From the NCBI GenBank assembly GCA_963791945.1, contig CAWBUD010000002.1:1240001-1304000 (forward strand): 64,000 bases of DNA. Direction: 5' to 3'. Positions within the stretch are counted from its first letter, which is position 1. Every line of letters begins with the position of its first letter. The position numbers and the translations under genes are program-made. The notes below the pieces were generated by a model that saw only the letters and a program-made list of their open reading frames with translations, had not been told where the DNA came from and did no database searches. This document shows, one piece after another, positions 25,540 to 34,102 of the stretch. The stretch comes from PALSA-1003 sp963791945. GTDB lineage: Bacteria > Pseudomonadota > Gammaproteobacteria > Burkholderiales > Casimicrobiaceae.

Positions 25540-26301
25540 ATGGCCACACTCGATTCGCCGGCCCGATCCGCCGCGATACACGCGCCCACGGCGCATGCTC
25601 TCGCGCTCGTCCGCACCAGCTCGCTGCCGGACTTGGTACGCCAGGAGCTGGAGCGGATGATCCTGGCCGGCGAGCTCGCGGCCGGCGCCAAGCTGACCGA
25701 GGCTGCTCTCGCTGCCCGGCTTGGAGTCTCCCGCGGCCCGGTGCGCGAGGCGTTCCGCGCGCTCGGCGAGATGGGCCTGGTGCGTGTGGAGAAGAACCGC
25801 GGGGTTTTCGTGCGACGGATCAGCGTCGAAGAAGCCGATCAAATTTACGAAGTGCGCGCGATCCTCGATGAATGGATCGGCCGCCGTCTCGCACAGACGG
25901 CAACGTCGGAGCAGATCCGTGCCCTGCGGGGGCACGTCGAGCGCATGGAAAAGGCTGCAGTCCGACACGACGTCGACGGCTATTACCACCTGAATCTGGA
26001 ATTCCACGACCGGCTGGTCGCCGCCTGCGGCAATCCCAAGCTCGTCGCAACCTATCGCCGGCTGGTGAACGAGCTGTCGCTGTTCCGCCATCAGACGCTT
26101 GCCCGCGGCGAGACGATGAGCGGTTCGACGCGCGAGCACCGCGAGATCGTCGAGCGCATCGCCTCGGGCAATCCCGCGGCGGCCGGCAAGGCGCTTCTCG
26201 ACCACGTTCTCGCCGGACGCGAGCGCATGCACCGCGCGCATCCCGATGCGGCGCCCGCGACCCGGCGGAGCCTCGCCGGCGCAGCCCGCCGGAGTCGCTG
26301 A
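25540..26301 (+). CDS. phnR: GntR family transcriptional regulator (FCD domain), phosphonate utilisation regulator
   Basis: 253-residue DNA-binding regulator. N-terminal winged helix (about 30-95: LERMILAGELAAGAKLTEAALAAR region, then RLGVSRGPVREAFRALGEMGLV) and a C-terminal all-helical FCD domain with the metal/ligand-binding pattern (EFHDRLVAACGN and GSTREHREIVERI). Such proteins usually repress catabolic operons until an acidic effector binds; here phosphonoacetate or AEP are plausible effectors (inference). It is divergent from phnSTUVW and coupled to phnA by a TGATG overlap. A perfect palindrome 28 bases upstream is the likely autoregulatory operator. The symbol is by context; several unrelated proteins share the name PhnR. 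Confidence 0.82.
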   Translation: MATLDSPARSAAIHAPTAHALALVRTSSLPDLVRQELERMILAGELAAGAKLTEAALAARLGVSRGPVREAFRALGEMGLVRVEKNRGVFVRRISVEEADQIYEVRAILDEWIGRRLAQTATSEQIRALRGHVERMEKAAVRHDVDGYYHLNLEFHDRLVAACGNPKLVATYRRLVNELSLFRHQTLARGETMSGSTREHREIVERIASGNPAAAGKALLDHVLAGRERMHRAHPDAAPATRRSLAGAARRSR

Positions 26302-27521
26302 TGCCCCCCGCGCTTTCGGTCAACGCGCGGGAGTATCGCTGGCCGACTCGCCCCGCCGTCGTGGTATGCGTCGACGGCTGCGAGCCCGATTACATCAATC
26401 AGGCGATCGCTGCCGGGGTCGCGCCCTTCCTCGGAAAGCTCGACGGTCGCGGCACCTGCCTGACCGCCGATTGCGTCGTGCCCTCGTTCACCAATCCGAA
26501 CAACCTGTCGATCGTCACCGGCGTGCCCCCATCCGTGCACGGCATATGCGGCAATTACTTCTGGGACCGCGAGACCAATGCCGAGGTGATGATGAACGAC
26601 GCGAAATACCTCCGCACGGGAACGATCCTCGCGGCGTTCGCCACAGCGGGAGCGAAAGTTGCGGTGGTCACGGCCAAGGACAAGCTGCGCAGTCTGCTGG
26701 GGCACGGGATGCGCGGCATCTGCTTCTCGTCGGAAAAGGCCGACCAGGTCACGCGAGCGGACAACGGCGTGGACGATATCCTCGGTCTCGTCGGAATGCC
26801 GCTGCCCGCCGTGTACAGCGTCGCACTGTCCGAGTTCGTTTTCGCCGCCGGCGTCAGGCTGATGCAGCGCGAGCGTCCCGATGTCATGTATCTGTCGACG
26901 ACCGATTACGTGCAGCACAAGGCGGCACCGGGAACGCCGGCCGCCAACGGCTTCTACGCGATGATGGATCGCTACCTCGCCGAGCTCGACGCGCTCGGTG
27001 TGGGCATCGTCGTCACCGCTGACCACGGGATGAACGCCAAGACCGACGCCTTCGGGCGCCCGAACATCGTCTACCTGCAGGACCTTCTCGACGCCTGGTA
27101 CGGCGCCGGCGCGGCGCGCGTGATTCTGCCGATTACGGACCCGTACGTCGCGCATCACGGCGCCTTGGGATCATTCGCCACCGCGTATCTTCCGCCCGAG
27201 CGCCTGGCCGACGCGGCGGAGCGGCTCTCGGCGCTCGCCGGCGTCGAGCTGGTGCTCCCGCGCGGAGCCGCGGCCGAGCGTTTCGAGCTCCCGCCGGATC
27301 GGATCGGCGATCTGGTCATCGTCTCGGAACGTCTGACCGTGCTGGGAAGCAGTGCCAGCCGGCACGACCTGTCCGGTCTGGACGTCCCCCTGCGCTCGCA
27401 CGGCGGCATCTCCGAACAGCGCGTGCCGCTCATTGCCAACAGACCGCTCGCCATAATCGCGCCCGACCGGAAATGGCGCAATTTCGACGCCTTCGACCTG
27501 GCGCTCAACCACCTGGAATAG
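26301..27521 (+). CDS. phnA: Phosphonoacetate hydrolase
   Basis: Zinc-dependent C-P hydrolase of the alkaline phosphatase superfamily converting phosphonoacetate to acetate and phosphate. 406 residues. Nucleophile Thr64 sits in PSFTNPNN; metal ligands are visible as Asp25 (VDG), Asp202 and His206 (TTDYVQHK), Asp241 and His242 (TADHGM) and His367 (SHGG), in the arrangement described for Sinorhizobium meliloti PhnA. The ATG at 26301 shares a base with the phnR stop; a longer upstream reading runs in another frame of phnR. Works with PhnY encoded immediately downstream. Confidence 0.93.
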   Translation: MPPALSVNAREYRWPTRPAVVVCVDGCEPDYINQAIAAGVAPFLGKLDGRGTCLTADCVVPSFTNPNNLSIVTGVPPSVHGICGNYFWDRETNAEVMMNDAKYLRTGTILAAFATAGAKVAVVTAKDKLRSLLGHGMRGICFSSEKADQVTRADNGVDDILGLVGMPLPAVYSVALSEFVFAAGVRLMQRERPDVMYLSTTDYVQHKAAPGTPAANGFYAMMDRYLAELDALGVGIVVTADHGMNAKTDAFGRPNIVYLQDLLDAWYGAGAARVILPITDPYVAHHGALGSFATAYLPPERLADAAERLSALAGVELVLPRGAAAERFELPPDRIGDLVIVSERLTVLGSSASRHDLSGLDVPLRSHGGISEQRVPLIANRPLAIIAPDRKWRNFDAFDLALNHLE

Positions 27522-27527
27522 CTATCC

Positions 27528-28988
27528 ATGAACATGATGGCGGAACTGCCCGGCGTGAGAAACGGCCGCACGCTGCACGAAAAAATGCGCATCGCCGGCG
27601 CGCTCGTCGGCGGAGACCGAATCATCGAGGTGATGAATCCCCATACCGGCGCGATCGTCGGCACCGTGCCCAAGGCGAGCGTCGATGAGGTCCGCCGGGC
27701 GCTGACAATCGCGAAGAGCTTCAAGGCTACGCTCTCCCGTCACGACCGTTACCGGATCTGCATGCGCGCGATCGAACTGATCCGCGCGCGCAGCGACGAG
27801 ATCTCTGACCTGATCACCGCCGAATCCGGCATCTGCAAGAAGGACTCGGTGTACGAAGTGGGACGCGCCTGTGACGTATTCCTCTTCGCCGGCAACGCCG
27901 CGCTGCAGGATGACGGCCAGGTCTTCTCCTGCGACCTTACCCCGCACGGCAGGAAGCGCAAGGTGTACACGCTGCGCGAGCCGCTGCAGGGCGTGATCTC
28001 GGCGATCACGCCGTTCAACCATCCGCTCAATCAGGTGGCGCACAAGGTCGCGCCGGCGATCGCGACCAACAACCGCATGGTGCTCAAGCCGACCGAGAAG
28101 ACGCCGCTCTCGGCGCTGCTCCTCGCCGACATCCTCTACGAGGCCGGGCTGCCGCCGGAGATGTTCTCCGTGGTAACGGGGGATCCCAGGGAGATCGCCG
28201 ACGAGATGCTGACGCACCCGGACGTCGATCTCGTCACCTTCACCGGCGGCATTGCCGTCGGCAAGACCATCGCGGCCAAGGCCGTGTACAAGCGTCAGGT
28301 GCTCGAGCTGGGAGGCAACGATCCGCTGATCGTGATGGAGGACGCGGACATCGAGGAGGCGGCGACCCTCGCCGCCGCTGGGTCATACCGTAACTCGGGG
28401 CAGCGCTGCACGGCGATCAAGCGCATGCTCGTACACGAAGCGGTGGCAGATCGCTTCGTCGAGGCCCTGCTCGCCCGGACCCGCGCGGTCAAGTACGGCG
28501 ACCCCGCCGATCCGGCCACCGACATGGGGACCCTGATCGACGAGGCGGCCGCGCGATCGATCCAGGAAAAGGTCGACGACGCGATCGCGCGTGGAGCGAA
28601 ACTGCTCTACGGCAACGTCCGACACGGCGCGCTGTACTCGCCGACCGTGCTCGATGCCGTGACGCCGGAGATGACGGTCGTGAAGCACGAGACTTTCGGC
28701 CCGGTCTCCCCGGTGATCCGGTTCGCGTCGATCGACGAGGCGATCCGCATCGCCAACGGGACCGACTACGGGCTTTCTTCGGCGGTGTGCACGAATCGTC
28801 TAGATTACATCACCCGTTTCGTCGCCGAGCTCAACGTGGGATCGGTGAACGTGCGCGAGGTGCCGGGCTATCGCCTCGAATCGACGCCATTCGGCGGAAT
28901 CAAGGATTCCGGCCTCGGCTACAAGGAAGGCGTGCAGGAGGCGATGAAGCTGTTCACCAACGTCAAGACGTATTCGCTGCCGTGGTGA
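27528..28988 (+). CDS. phnY: Phosphonoacetaldehyde dehydrogenase
   Basis: NAD-dependent aldehyde dehydrogenase (486 aa) oxidising phosphonoacetaldehyde to phosphonoacetate. Catalytic Cys294 is in NSGQRCTAIKR, Glu260 in VLELGGND, and Asn164 in TPFNHPLNQ. Characterised PhnY shares this FNHP/GQRCTA signature. It begins six bases after the phnA stop, so both enzymes of the phosphonoacetate route are co-translated. Start alternatives at codons 3 and 4 (Met) would shorten the product by two or three residues. Context rather than sequence alone separates it from other ALDHs. Confidence 0.9.
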   Translation: MNMMAELPGVRNGRTLHEKMRIAGALVGGDRIIEVMNPHTGAIVGTVPKASVDEVRRALTIAKSFKATLSRHDRYRICMRAIELIRARSDEISDLITAESGICKKDSVYEVGRACDVFLFAGNAALQDDGQVFSCDLTPHGRKRKVYTLREPLQGVISAITPFNHPLNQVAHKVAPAIATNNRMVLKPTEKTPLSALLLADILYEAGLPPEMFSVVTGDPREIADEMLTHPDVDLVTFTGGIAVGKTIAAKAVYKRQVLELGGNDPLIVMEDADIEEAATLAAAGSYRNSGQRCTAIKRMLVHEAVADRFVEALLARTRAVKYGDPADPATDMGTLIDEAAARSIQEKVDDAIARGAKLLYGNVRHGALYSPTVLDAVTPEMTVVKHETFGPVSPVIRFASIDEAIRIANGTDYGLSSAVCTNRLDYITRFVAELNVGSVNVREVPGYRLESTPFGGIKDSGLGYKEGVQEAMKLFTNVKTYSLPW

Positions 28989-29055
28989 GGTGCGGGGCAC
29001 AAGCGCACGCACACGCCCGCCGTCTGTCAGAAACCAGCTGCTAGGAGGCCCGACC

Positions 29056-29886
29056 GTGACTTTTTCCTATCGACGCACCTATCGCGGTCCCATCGAGGCC
29101 GTGCTGCTCGACTGGGCCGGCACGACCATGGACTTCGGCTGCATGGCCCCCGCCGTCGTGTTCATGCAGATCTACGAGCGCAAGAAAGTACCTATCACCA
29201 TCGAGGAGGCACGCGCGCCGATGGGGGCGCACAAGAAGGTGCACATCCGCAAGATTTCCGAGGCGCAGACGGTGCGCCGCCGCTGGCAGGAAGTCCACGA
29301 TCGCCCGCCCAGCGAGGACGACGTGGATGCGATGTTCGCCGACTTCGTGCCGCTGCAGCTCGCCTGCCTGTCCGAGTACTCGACACTCATCCCCGGGACG
29401 CTGGAGGTCGTGGCGGAGCTGCGCGGCCGCGGCGCCAAGATCGGATCGACCACCGGCTACCTCACCGAGATGATGAAGATCAACCGCGAGGACGGGAAAC
29501 GGCAGGGCTACGATCCGGACTCCACGGTGTGCGCATCGGACGTGCCCGCCGGACGGCCGTTCCCGTACATGTGCCTGCAGAACGCCATCAACCTGGGAGT
29601 GACGACGGTGCAGTCCTGCGTCAAGGTCGACGACACCGTACCCGGCGTCGAGGAAGGGCTCAACGCGGGCATGTGGACCGTGGGCCTCGCTGTGAGCGGG
29701 AACGAGGTCGGCTTGCCGCTCGCGCAATGGCAGGCGCTTCCCGCGTCCGAGAAAGAGACCAGGCGCGGCCGCGCGTACTCCCGCATGCGGCAGTGCGGAG
29801 CACACTATGTCGTCGACACCATCGCGGATCTCATGCCGTGCATCGACGACATTCAGGATCGCATCCGGCGCGGCGAGACGCCGTAG
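29056..29886 (+). CDS. phnX: Phosphonoacetaldehyde hydrolase (phosphonatase)
   Basis: HAD-superfamily C-P hydrolase giving acetaldehyde and phosphate from phosphonoacetaldehyde. 276 residues. Nucleophile Asp19 in LLDWAGTTMDFG and Schiff-base Lys60 in PMGAHKKVHIR are spaced 41 residues apart, exactly as Asp12 and Lys53 in the Bacillus enzyme; KVDDTVPGVEEGLNAGMW is the acidic motif. GTG 29056 has AGGAGG seven bases upstream; an in-frame ATG at 28990 would add 22 unrelated residues. Lies 67 bases after phnY. Its presence beside phnY/phnA gives two alternative fates for phosphonoacetaldehyde. Confidence 0.94.
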   Translation: MTFSYRRTYRGPIEAVLLDWAGTTMDFGCMAPAVVFMQIYERKKVPITIEEARAPMGAHKKVHIRKISEAQTVRRRWQEVHDRPPSEDDVDAMFADFVPLQLACLSEYSTLIPGTLEVVAELRGRGAKIGSTTGYLTEMMKINREDGKRQGYDPDSTVCASDVPAGRPFPYMCLQNAINLGVTTVQSCVKVDDTVPGVEEGLNAGMWTVGLAVSGNEVGLPLAQWQALPASEKETRRGRAYSRMRQCGAHYVVDTIADLMPCIDDIQDRIRRGETP

Positions 29887-30146
29887 CGGAAAGCGCCGAT
29901 GACGAACGCGCTCCCAACGCCGATCGCGTGCTGCATTGCTCCGGAGGCGAGTCATCCGCCGGGATGCCGGGCAGCGCTCACTGCGCGCCGGAGGCTGCGT
30001 ACGCGTCGGGGCTACAATGTCCGGATGCAGTCATCGATGAAAAGGTTCGCTGTCGTCGACGCTCGGCAGCCGGCACTGAAATCGGGGCGCCGGTTCGCAG
30101 ACCACGCGCCGACGCGATCGCCGCGAGCAGCGCCACCCGGGCCGCG
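29887..30146. other. Intergenic region between phnX and the PbfA-like gene
   Basis: 260 bases without a convincing gene; short open frames here look random. TACAAT at 30013-30018 could be a -10 element for the downstream four-gene set, but no good -35 is present. No copy of the phnR-type palindrome was found. Confidence 0.4.
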
Positions 30147-31538
30147 ATGAACGAATCGCTGCAGCCGCCGCGCCACCGCGACTCCACCCGGCGCAACCTC
30201 GCCGCGGAGGGCGACGTCAACCTCTCGCCTTTGCGCCGCTCGTGGGAAGCCGAGCATCTGCACGAGAGCACGCGCAGGCTCCTCGACGCAGACAGCGAAG
30301 TCTTCCTGCACCAGTCGCTGTCGACTCCCTGCCTGAATGCGCTCGCCGCCTGCGAGGGGATCTGGCTCACCGATGTCGAGGGCAGGCGCATCATGGATTT
30401 CCATGGCAACAACGTGCACCAGGTAGGCTACCGACACCCCCACGTCATCGAGGCGATCAAGCGGCAGCTCGACACTCTGCCGTTCTCGCCACGGCGCTAC
30501 ACCAATGAGGCGGCGGTCGCGCTCGCGGCGAAGCTCTCGGCGCTCGCTCCCGATCCATTGTCCAAGGTGCTGTTCGCACCTGGCGGCGCGCTGGCCGTCG
30601 GCATGGCACTCAAGCTCGCACGGCTCGCGACCGGCCGCCACAAGACGCTTTCGCTCTGGGACGCTTTCCACGGCGCGTCGCTCGACACGATTTCGGTCGG
30701 CGGCGAAGCGATGTTCCGGCGGGACACGGGCCCTCTGCTCCCCGGCGCCGAGCACGCCCCGCCGTGCGACCCGGGAAGCTGCGTCTTCGGCTGCGGCAGC
30801 GCGTGCAACCTGCGCTGCGCCGAATATGTCGAATACGTCCTCGACCGCGAGGAGGATATCGGCGCGGTCATCATCGAAACGATCCGCAGTACCGACGTGC
30901 AGCTGCCTCCGCCGGAATACTACCGGGTCATCAGGCGCGCCTGCGATCGTCACGGAACGCTGCTCGTTCTCGACGAAATCCCGATCTGCCTCGGGCGCAC
31001 CGGGACGATTTTCGCCTTCGAGAATTACGATGTCGTCCCCGACATGGTCGTCCTGGGCAAGGGACTGGGAGGTGGCGTCTTTCCCATGGCCGCCCTGATC
31101 GCGCGCGCCGACCTCGACGTCGCAGGCGATCGCGCGCTCGGCCATTACACCCACGAGAAAAGCTCGGTGGGCTGCGCCGCCGCGCTGGCGACGCTGGAAG
31201 TCATCGAGGAGGAGCGCCTGCTCGAGCGCTCGCGCGCCCTCGGCGCCACGGCGATGAAGAGGCTGCGCGAATTGCAGTGCCTGCACCCCCTGGTGGCGGA
31301 CGTCCGCGGCATCGGCCTGCTCCTGGGAATCGAGCTGCGGCGCGACGGGCGCCCCGCTCCGCACGAGGCCGAGCAGGTGATGTATCGGTGCCTCGACCGG
31401 GGGCTCTCCTTCAAAGTCGGACAAGGCAACGTTCTGACGCTCTCCCCGCCCCTGATCATCGCGCCCCAGGAGCTCCAAGACGCTCTCGACATCGTCGATG
31501 CGGCGCTGAGCGAAGTGGAACGCGGCGCCGCGCCTTAG
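30147..31538 (+). CDS. PbfA-like PLP enzyme, probable (R)-1-hydroxy-2-aminoethylphosphonate ammonia-lyase
   Basis: Class III aminotransferase-fold protein of 463 residues. PLP-binding lysine is Lys305 (VVLGKGLGGGVFP) with Asp276 in LVLDEIPICLGRTG. The N-terminal FLHQSLSTPCLN, HGNNVHQVGYRHP and PRRYTNEAAVALA are, as I recall them, typical of PbfA, a lyase that turns 1-hydroxy-AEP into phosphonoacetaldehyde plus ammonia. A cysteine-rich insert CDPGSCVFGCGSACNLRC lies at 207-224. The phosphonate context supports PbfA over ordinary aminotransferases or ethanolamine-phosphate lyase. First of a coupled four-gene set; the next gene begins 3 bases after its stop. Usually annotated only as aspartate aminotransferase family. 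Confidence 0.72.
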   Translation: MNESLQPPRHRDSTRRNLAAEGDVNLSPLRRSWEAEHLHESTRRLLDADSEVFLHQSLSTPCLNALAACEGIWLTDVEGRRIMDFHGNNVHQVGYRHPHVIEAIKRQLDTLPFSPRRYTNEAAVALAAKLSALAPDPLSKVLFAPGGALAVGMALKLARLATGRHKTLSLWDAFHGASLDTISVGGEAMFRRDTGPLLPGAEHAPPCDPGSCVFGCGSACNLRCAEYVEYVLDREEDIGAVIIETIRSTDVQLPPPEYYRVIRRACDRHGTLLVLDEIPICLGRTGTIFAFENYDVVPDMVVLGKGLGGGVFPMAALIARADLDVAGDRALGHYTHEKSSVGCAAALATLEVIEEERLLERSRALGATAMKRLRELQCLHPLVADVRGIGLLLGIELRRDGRPAPHEAEQVMYRCLDRGLSFKVGQGNVLTLSPPLIIAPQELQDALDIVDAALSEVERGAAP

Positions 31539-31541
31539 CCG

Positions 31542-33248
31542 ATGAAGATCCTGCTCAATCTTCTCGCTGGCGTGGCGCTCCTCGTCTGGGGCACGCACAT
31601 CGTGCGCACCAGCGTGCTGCGCCTGTACGGCGGCGCGCTGCGGCGCGTGCTGCGGCAGAGCATCTCGAACCGGTTCGCCGCGTTCGCCTCCGGTCTCGGC
31701 GTGACGGCCCTCATCCAGAGCAGCAATGCCACCGCGCTGATGCTGGCCGCGTTCGCCGGCCAGGGGCTGATCGCCACGGCACCGGCGCTGGCGATCATGC
31801 TCGGCGCCGACGTCGGCACCGCGGTGATGACGCTGGTGTTCTCGTTCGACCTGTCTTGGCTGTCGCCGCTCCTGATCGTCGGGGGCGTGACGCTGTTCCT
31901 GCGGCGCGAGAATCGCCGCATCGGCCGAATCGGGCAGGCGCTGATCGGGCTCGGGCTCATCATCCTGGCTCTGCAGCTCATCGTGCTCGCGGCGCACCCG
32001 TTCACGCAGGGCGCCGGGGTGAAGGTGATCTTCGCATCGCTCACCGGCGACGTCATGCTCGACATGCTGGTCGCGGCCTTGTTCACCATGATGTCGTACT
32101 CCAGCCTCGCGGTAGTCCTCCTCACCGCCGCGCTGGTGACCTCGAGCGTCATCTCGCTGCACGTCGCGCTGGGGCTGGTCCTCGGCGCCAACCTCGGCAG
32201 CGGGATACTGGCGATGATCAACACGATGTCCTCGCCACCCGAGGCGCGGCGGGTGAACCTGGGCAATCTTCTCTTCCGACTCATCGGCTGCCTGCTTGCC
32301 GTGCCTCTCCTGCCCTACATCGAGGAGCTTTTCGCATCTTTCGGGATTCCCGGTGGAAGTGCGGTCGTCGACTTCCATCTGCTGTTCAACGTCGCGCTGG
32401 CTGCGATTTTCCTTTTCCTCACCGAGCCGGTGGCCCGGATCGCCGAACGACTGATGCCGAACAAGCCCGACGACGAGAACCCGGCGAAGCCGCGGTATCT
32501 CGATCCGTCCGCGCTGACGACACCGGCGCTGGCGATCGGCAACGCGGTCCGCGAGGCGATGCGCATCGGCGACGTCGTCGAGCAGATGCTCACCGGAATG
32601 CTTACCGTGCTCAAGACCAACGACCGGGAGTTCGCGGAAAAGCTGCGCAAGATGGACGATATCGTCGACAAGCTCTACACCGCGGTAAAGCTCTACCTCA
32701 CGCAGATCAGTCGCGAGGCGCTGGACGAGAAGGAAGGCAGGCGCTGGGCAGATATCGTCTCCTTCGCGATCAACATGGAGCAGGTCGGCGACATCATCGA
32801 GCGGATCGTCATGGATCTGGAAGAGAAGAAGATCGACAAGGGCCGCAACTTCTCCGAGGCGGGCATGCAGGAGATCTGCGACCTGCACGCCCGCCTCGTC
32901 GCCAATCTCCGGCTGGGAATGAGCGTGTTCCTGCACGGTGATCTCAAGAGCGCGCAGCAGCTCCTCGCCGAGAAGGTGCTCTTCCGCGACCTCGAGCGCA
33001 GTTACGCGAATTCGCATATCTCGCGGCTCATGGACAATACCGCGCAGAGCATCGAGACGTCGTCGCTGCATCTCGACATGATCAGCGACCTGAAGCGGAT
33101 CAACTCGCATATCTGCTCGATCGCCTACCCCATCCTCGAGCAGGCCGGCGTGCTCGCGAAGACACGGCTCAAGGAAGCGCCCGAGTCGTCGATCGTCGCC
33201 GGCGAAGACGCCGACGGCTGGAAGAAGCACAAGCCGCGAACCGCCTGA
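31542..33248 (+). CDS. Na/Pi cotransporter family protein with PhoU-like domain
   Basis: 568-residue inner-membrane phosphate transporter. Two Na/Pi repeats occupy about 1-310, with the inverted glutamine/serine motifs LIQSSNATALML and MMSYSSLAVVLLTAALV; the C-terminal 230 residues form PhoU-type helical bundles (REAMRIGDVVEQML; NMEQVGDIIERIV). This architecture matches YjbB, reported to promote phosphate export in E. coli. Placed 3 bases after the PbfA-like gene and overlapping the EamA gene by one base, it is well positioned to release phosphate produced by phosphonate hydrolysis, though import cannot be excluded. Confidence 0.88.
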   Translation: MKILLNLLAGVALLVWGTHIVRTSVLRLYGGALRRVLRQSISNRFAAFASGLGVTALIQSSNATALMLAAFAGQGLIATAPALAIMLGADVGTAVMTLVFSFDLSWLSPLLIVGGVTLFLRRENRRIGRIGQALIGLGLIILALQLIVLAAHPFTQGAGVKVIFASLTGDVMLDMLVAALFTMMSYSSLAVVLLTAALVTSSVISLHVALGLVLGANLGSGILAMINTMSSPPEARRVNLGNLLFRLIGCLLAVPLLPYIEELFASFGIPGGSAVVDFHLLFNVALAAIFLFLTEPVARIAERLMPNKPDDENPAKPRYLDPSALTTPALAIGNAVREAMRIGDVVEQMLTGMLTVLKTNDREFAEKLRKMDDIVDKLYTAVKLYLTQISREALDEKEGRRWADIVSFAINMEQVGDIIERIVMDLEEKKIDKGRNFSEAGMQEICDLHARLVANLRLGMSVFLHGDLKSAQQLLAEKVLFRDLERSYANSHISRLMDNTAQSIETSSLHLDMISDLKRINSHICSIAYPILEQAGVLAKTRLKEAPESSIVAGEDADGWKKHKPRTA

Positions 33249-34102
33249 TGGAGCTCACGCTCGGGATTACGCTTGCGGTCCTGGGCGCAGGGCTCCTTCA
33301 CGCGGGCTGGAATGCGCTTCTCAAGTCCGCGCCGGGCGGCGATGCGCTGCTCGACACCGCGAGCGTCGTGGCAGGCTCGGCGGTCTGCGCGCTGGTCGTG
33401 GTTCCTTTCGTGCCGGCGCCTGCTTCGGCGGCGTGGCCGTACATCGCCGCGTCTGCGACGATCCATTTCGGCTACTACCTGACTCTGGCGCGGGCCTACA
33501 ACGTCGGCGATCTCTCCTTCGCGTATCCGCTGATGCGAGGCTCGGCGCCTCTCATCGTGGCCATCCTCGGGATCGCATTTCTCGGCGAGCTGCCGACGGT
33601 GACCGCCGCTGCCGGCATCCTTTTCATCTCGCTCGGCATCGTCAGCATCGCCTTCGTGCGCCAACGCGGGATCCGCACGCATCCGCCCGCGGCCGCGTAC
33701 TGGGCGTTCGCCAACGCCGGCGTGATCGCCTCCTACACGCTGGTCGACGCGAGCGGAGCACGGGCCTCGGGGAGCCCGGTGGGATACGTCTCGTGGCTCA
33801 TCTTCCTGGAAGGGCTGCCTTTCCTGATCTGGGTATTCGCACGGCGCGGACGGCCCGCTCTGCGCTACGTCGCGAACAGCGCCGGCCGCGGGCTCGCCGG
33901 AGGAGCATGCAGCCTCGCTGCATACGGCATCGTGCTCTGGGCCATGACGCGCGCGCCCGTGGCCGCCGTCGCGGCGCTGCGCGAAACTTCGGTGCTTTTC
34001 GCCGCCCTCATCGGCTCCTTCTGGCTCAAGGAGGGCTTCGGCCTGCCGCGGCTTGCAGGCGTGGTCGCCGTCGTGGTCGGCATCGCGGCGCTGAAGCTGT
34101 GA
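33248..34102 (+). CDS. EamA/DMT family transporter in phosphonate operon
   Basis: 284-residue membrane protein with about ten helices in two EamA halves (GAGLLHAGWNALLKSAPGG; FAYPLMRGSAPLIVAILGIAFLGE; AYGIVLWAMTRAPVAAVAAL; FGLPRLAGVVAVVVGIAALKL). Its ATG overlaps the transporter stop by one base (TGATG) and its stop overlaps the next GTG (GTGA), so it is translationally tied to the Na/Pi transporter and the flavoprotein. Substrate unknown; import or export of an aminophosphonate, its N-methyl derivative or an amine product is a reasonable guess. Confidence 0.85.
   Translation: MELTLGITLAVLGAGLLHAGWNALLKSAPGGDALLDTASVVAGSAVCALVVVPFVPAPASAAWPYIAASATIHFGYYLTLARAYNVGDLSFAYPLMRGSAPLIVAILGIAFLGELPTVTAAAGILFISLGIVSIAFVRQRGIRTHPPAAAYWAFANAGVIASYTLVDASGARASGSPVGYVSWLIFLEGLPFLIWVFARRGRPALRYVANSAGRGLAGGACSLAAYGIVLWAMTRAPVAAVAALRETSVLFAALIGSFWLKEGFGLPRLAGVVAVVVGIAALKL

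Noticed and set aside
29899..30150. Small 83-codon frame between phnX and the PbfA-like gene
   Set aside because: No ribosome-binding site, no recognisable sequence pattern and arginine/proline bias typical of random GC-rich frames.
30012..33230. A 1072-codon open frame on the minus strand
   Set aside because: It mirrors the PbfA-like and Na/Pi transporter genes on the opposite strand and shows no recognisable domain.
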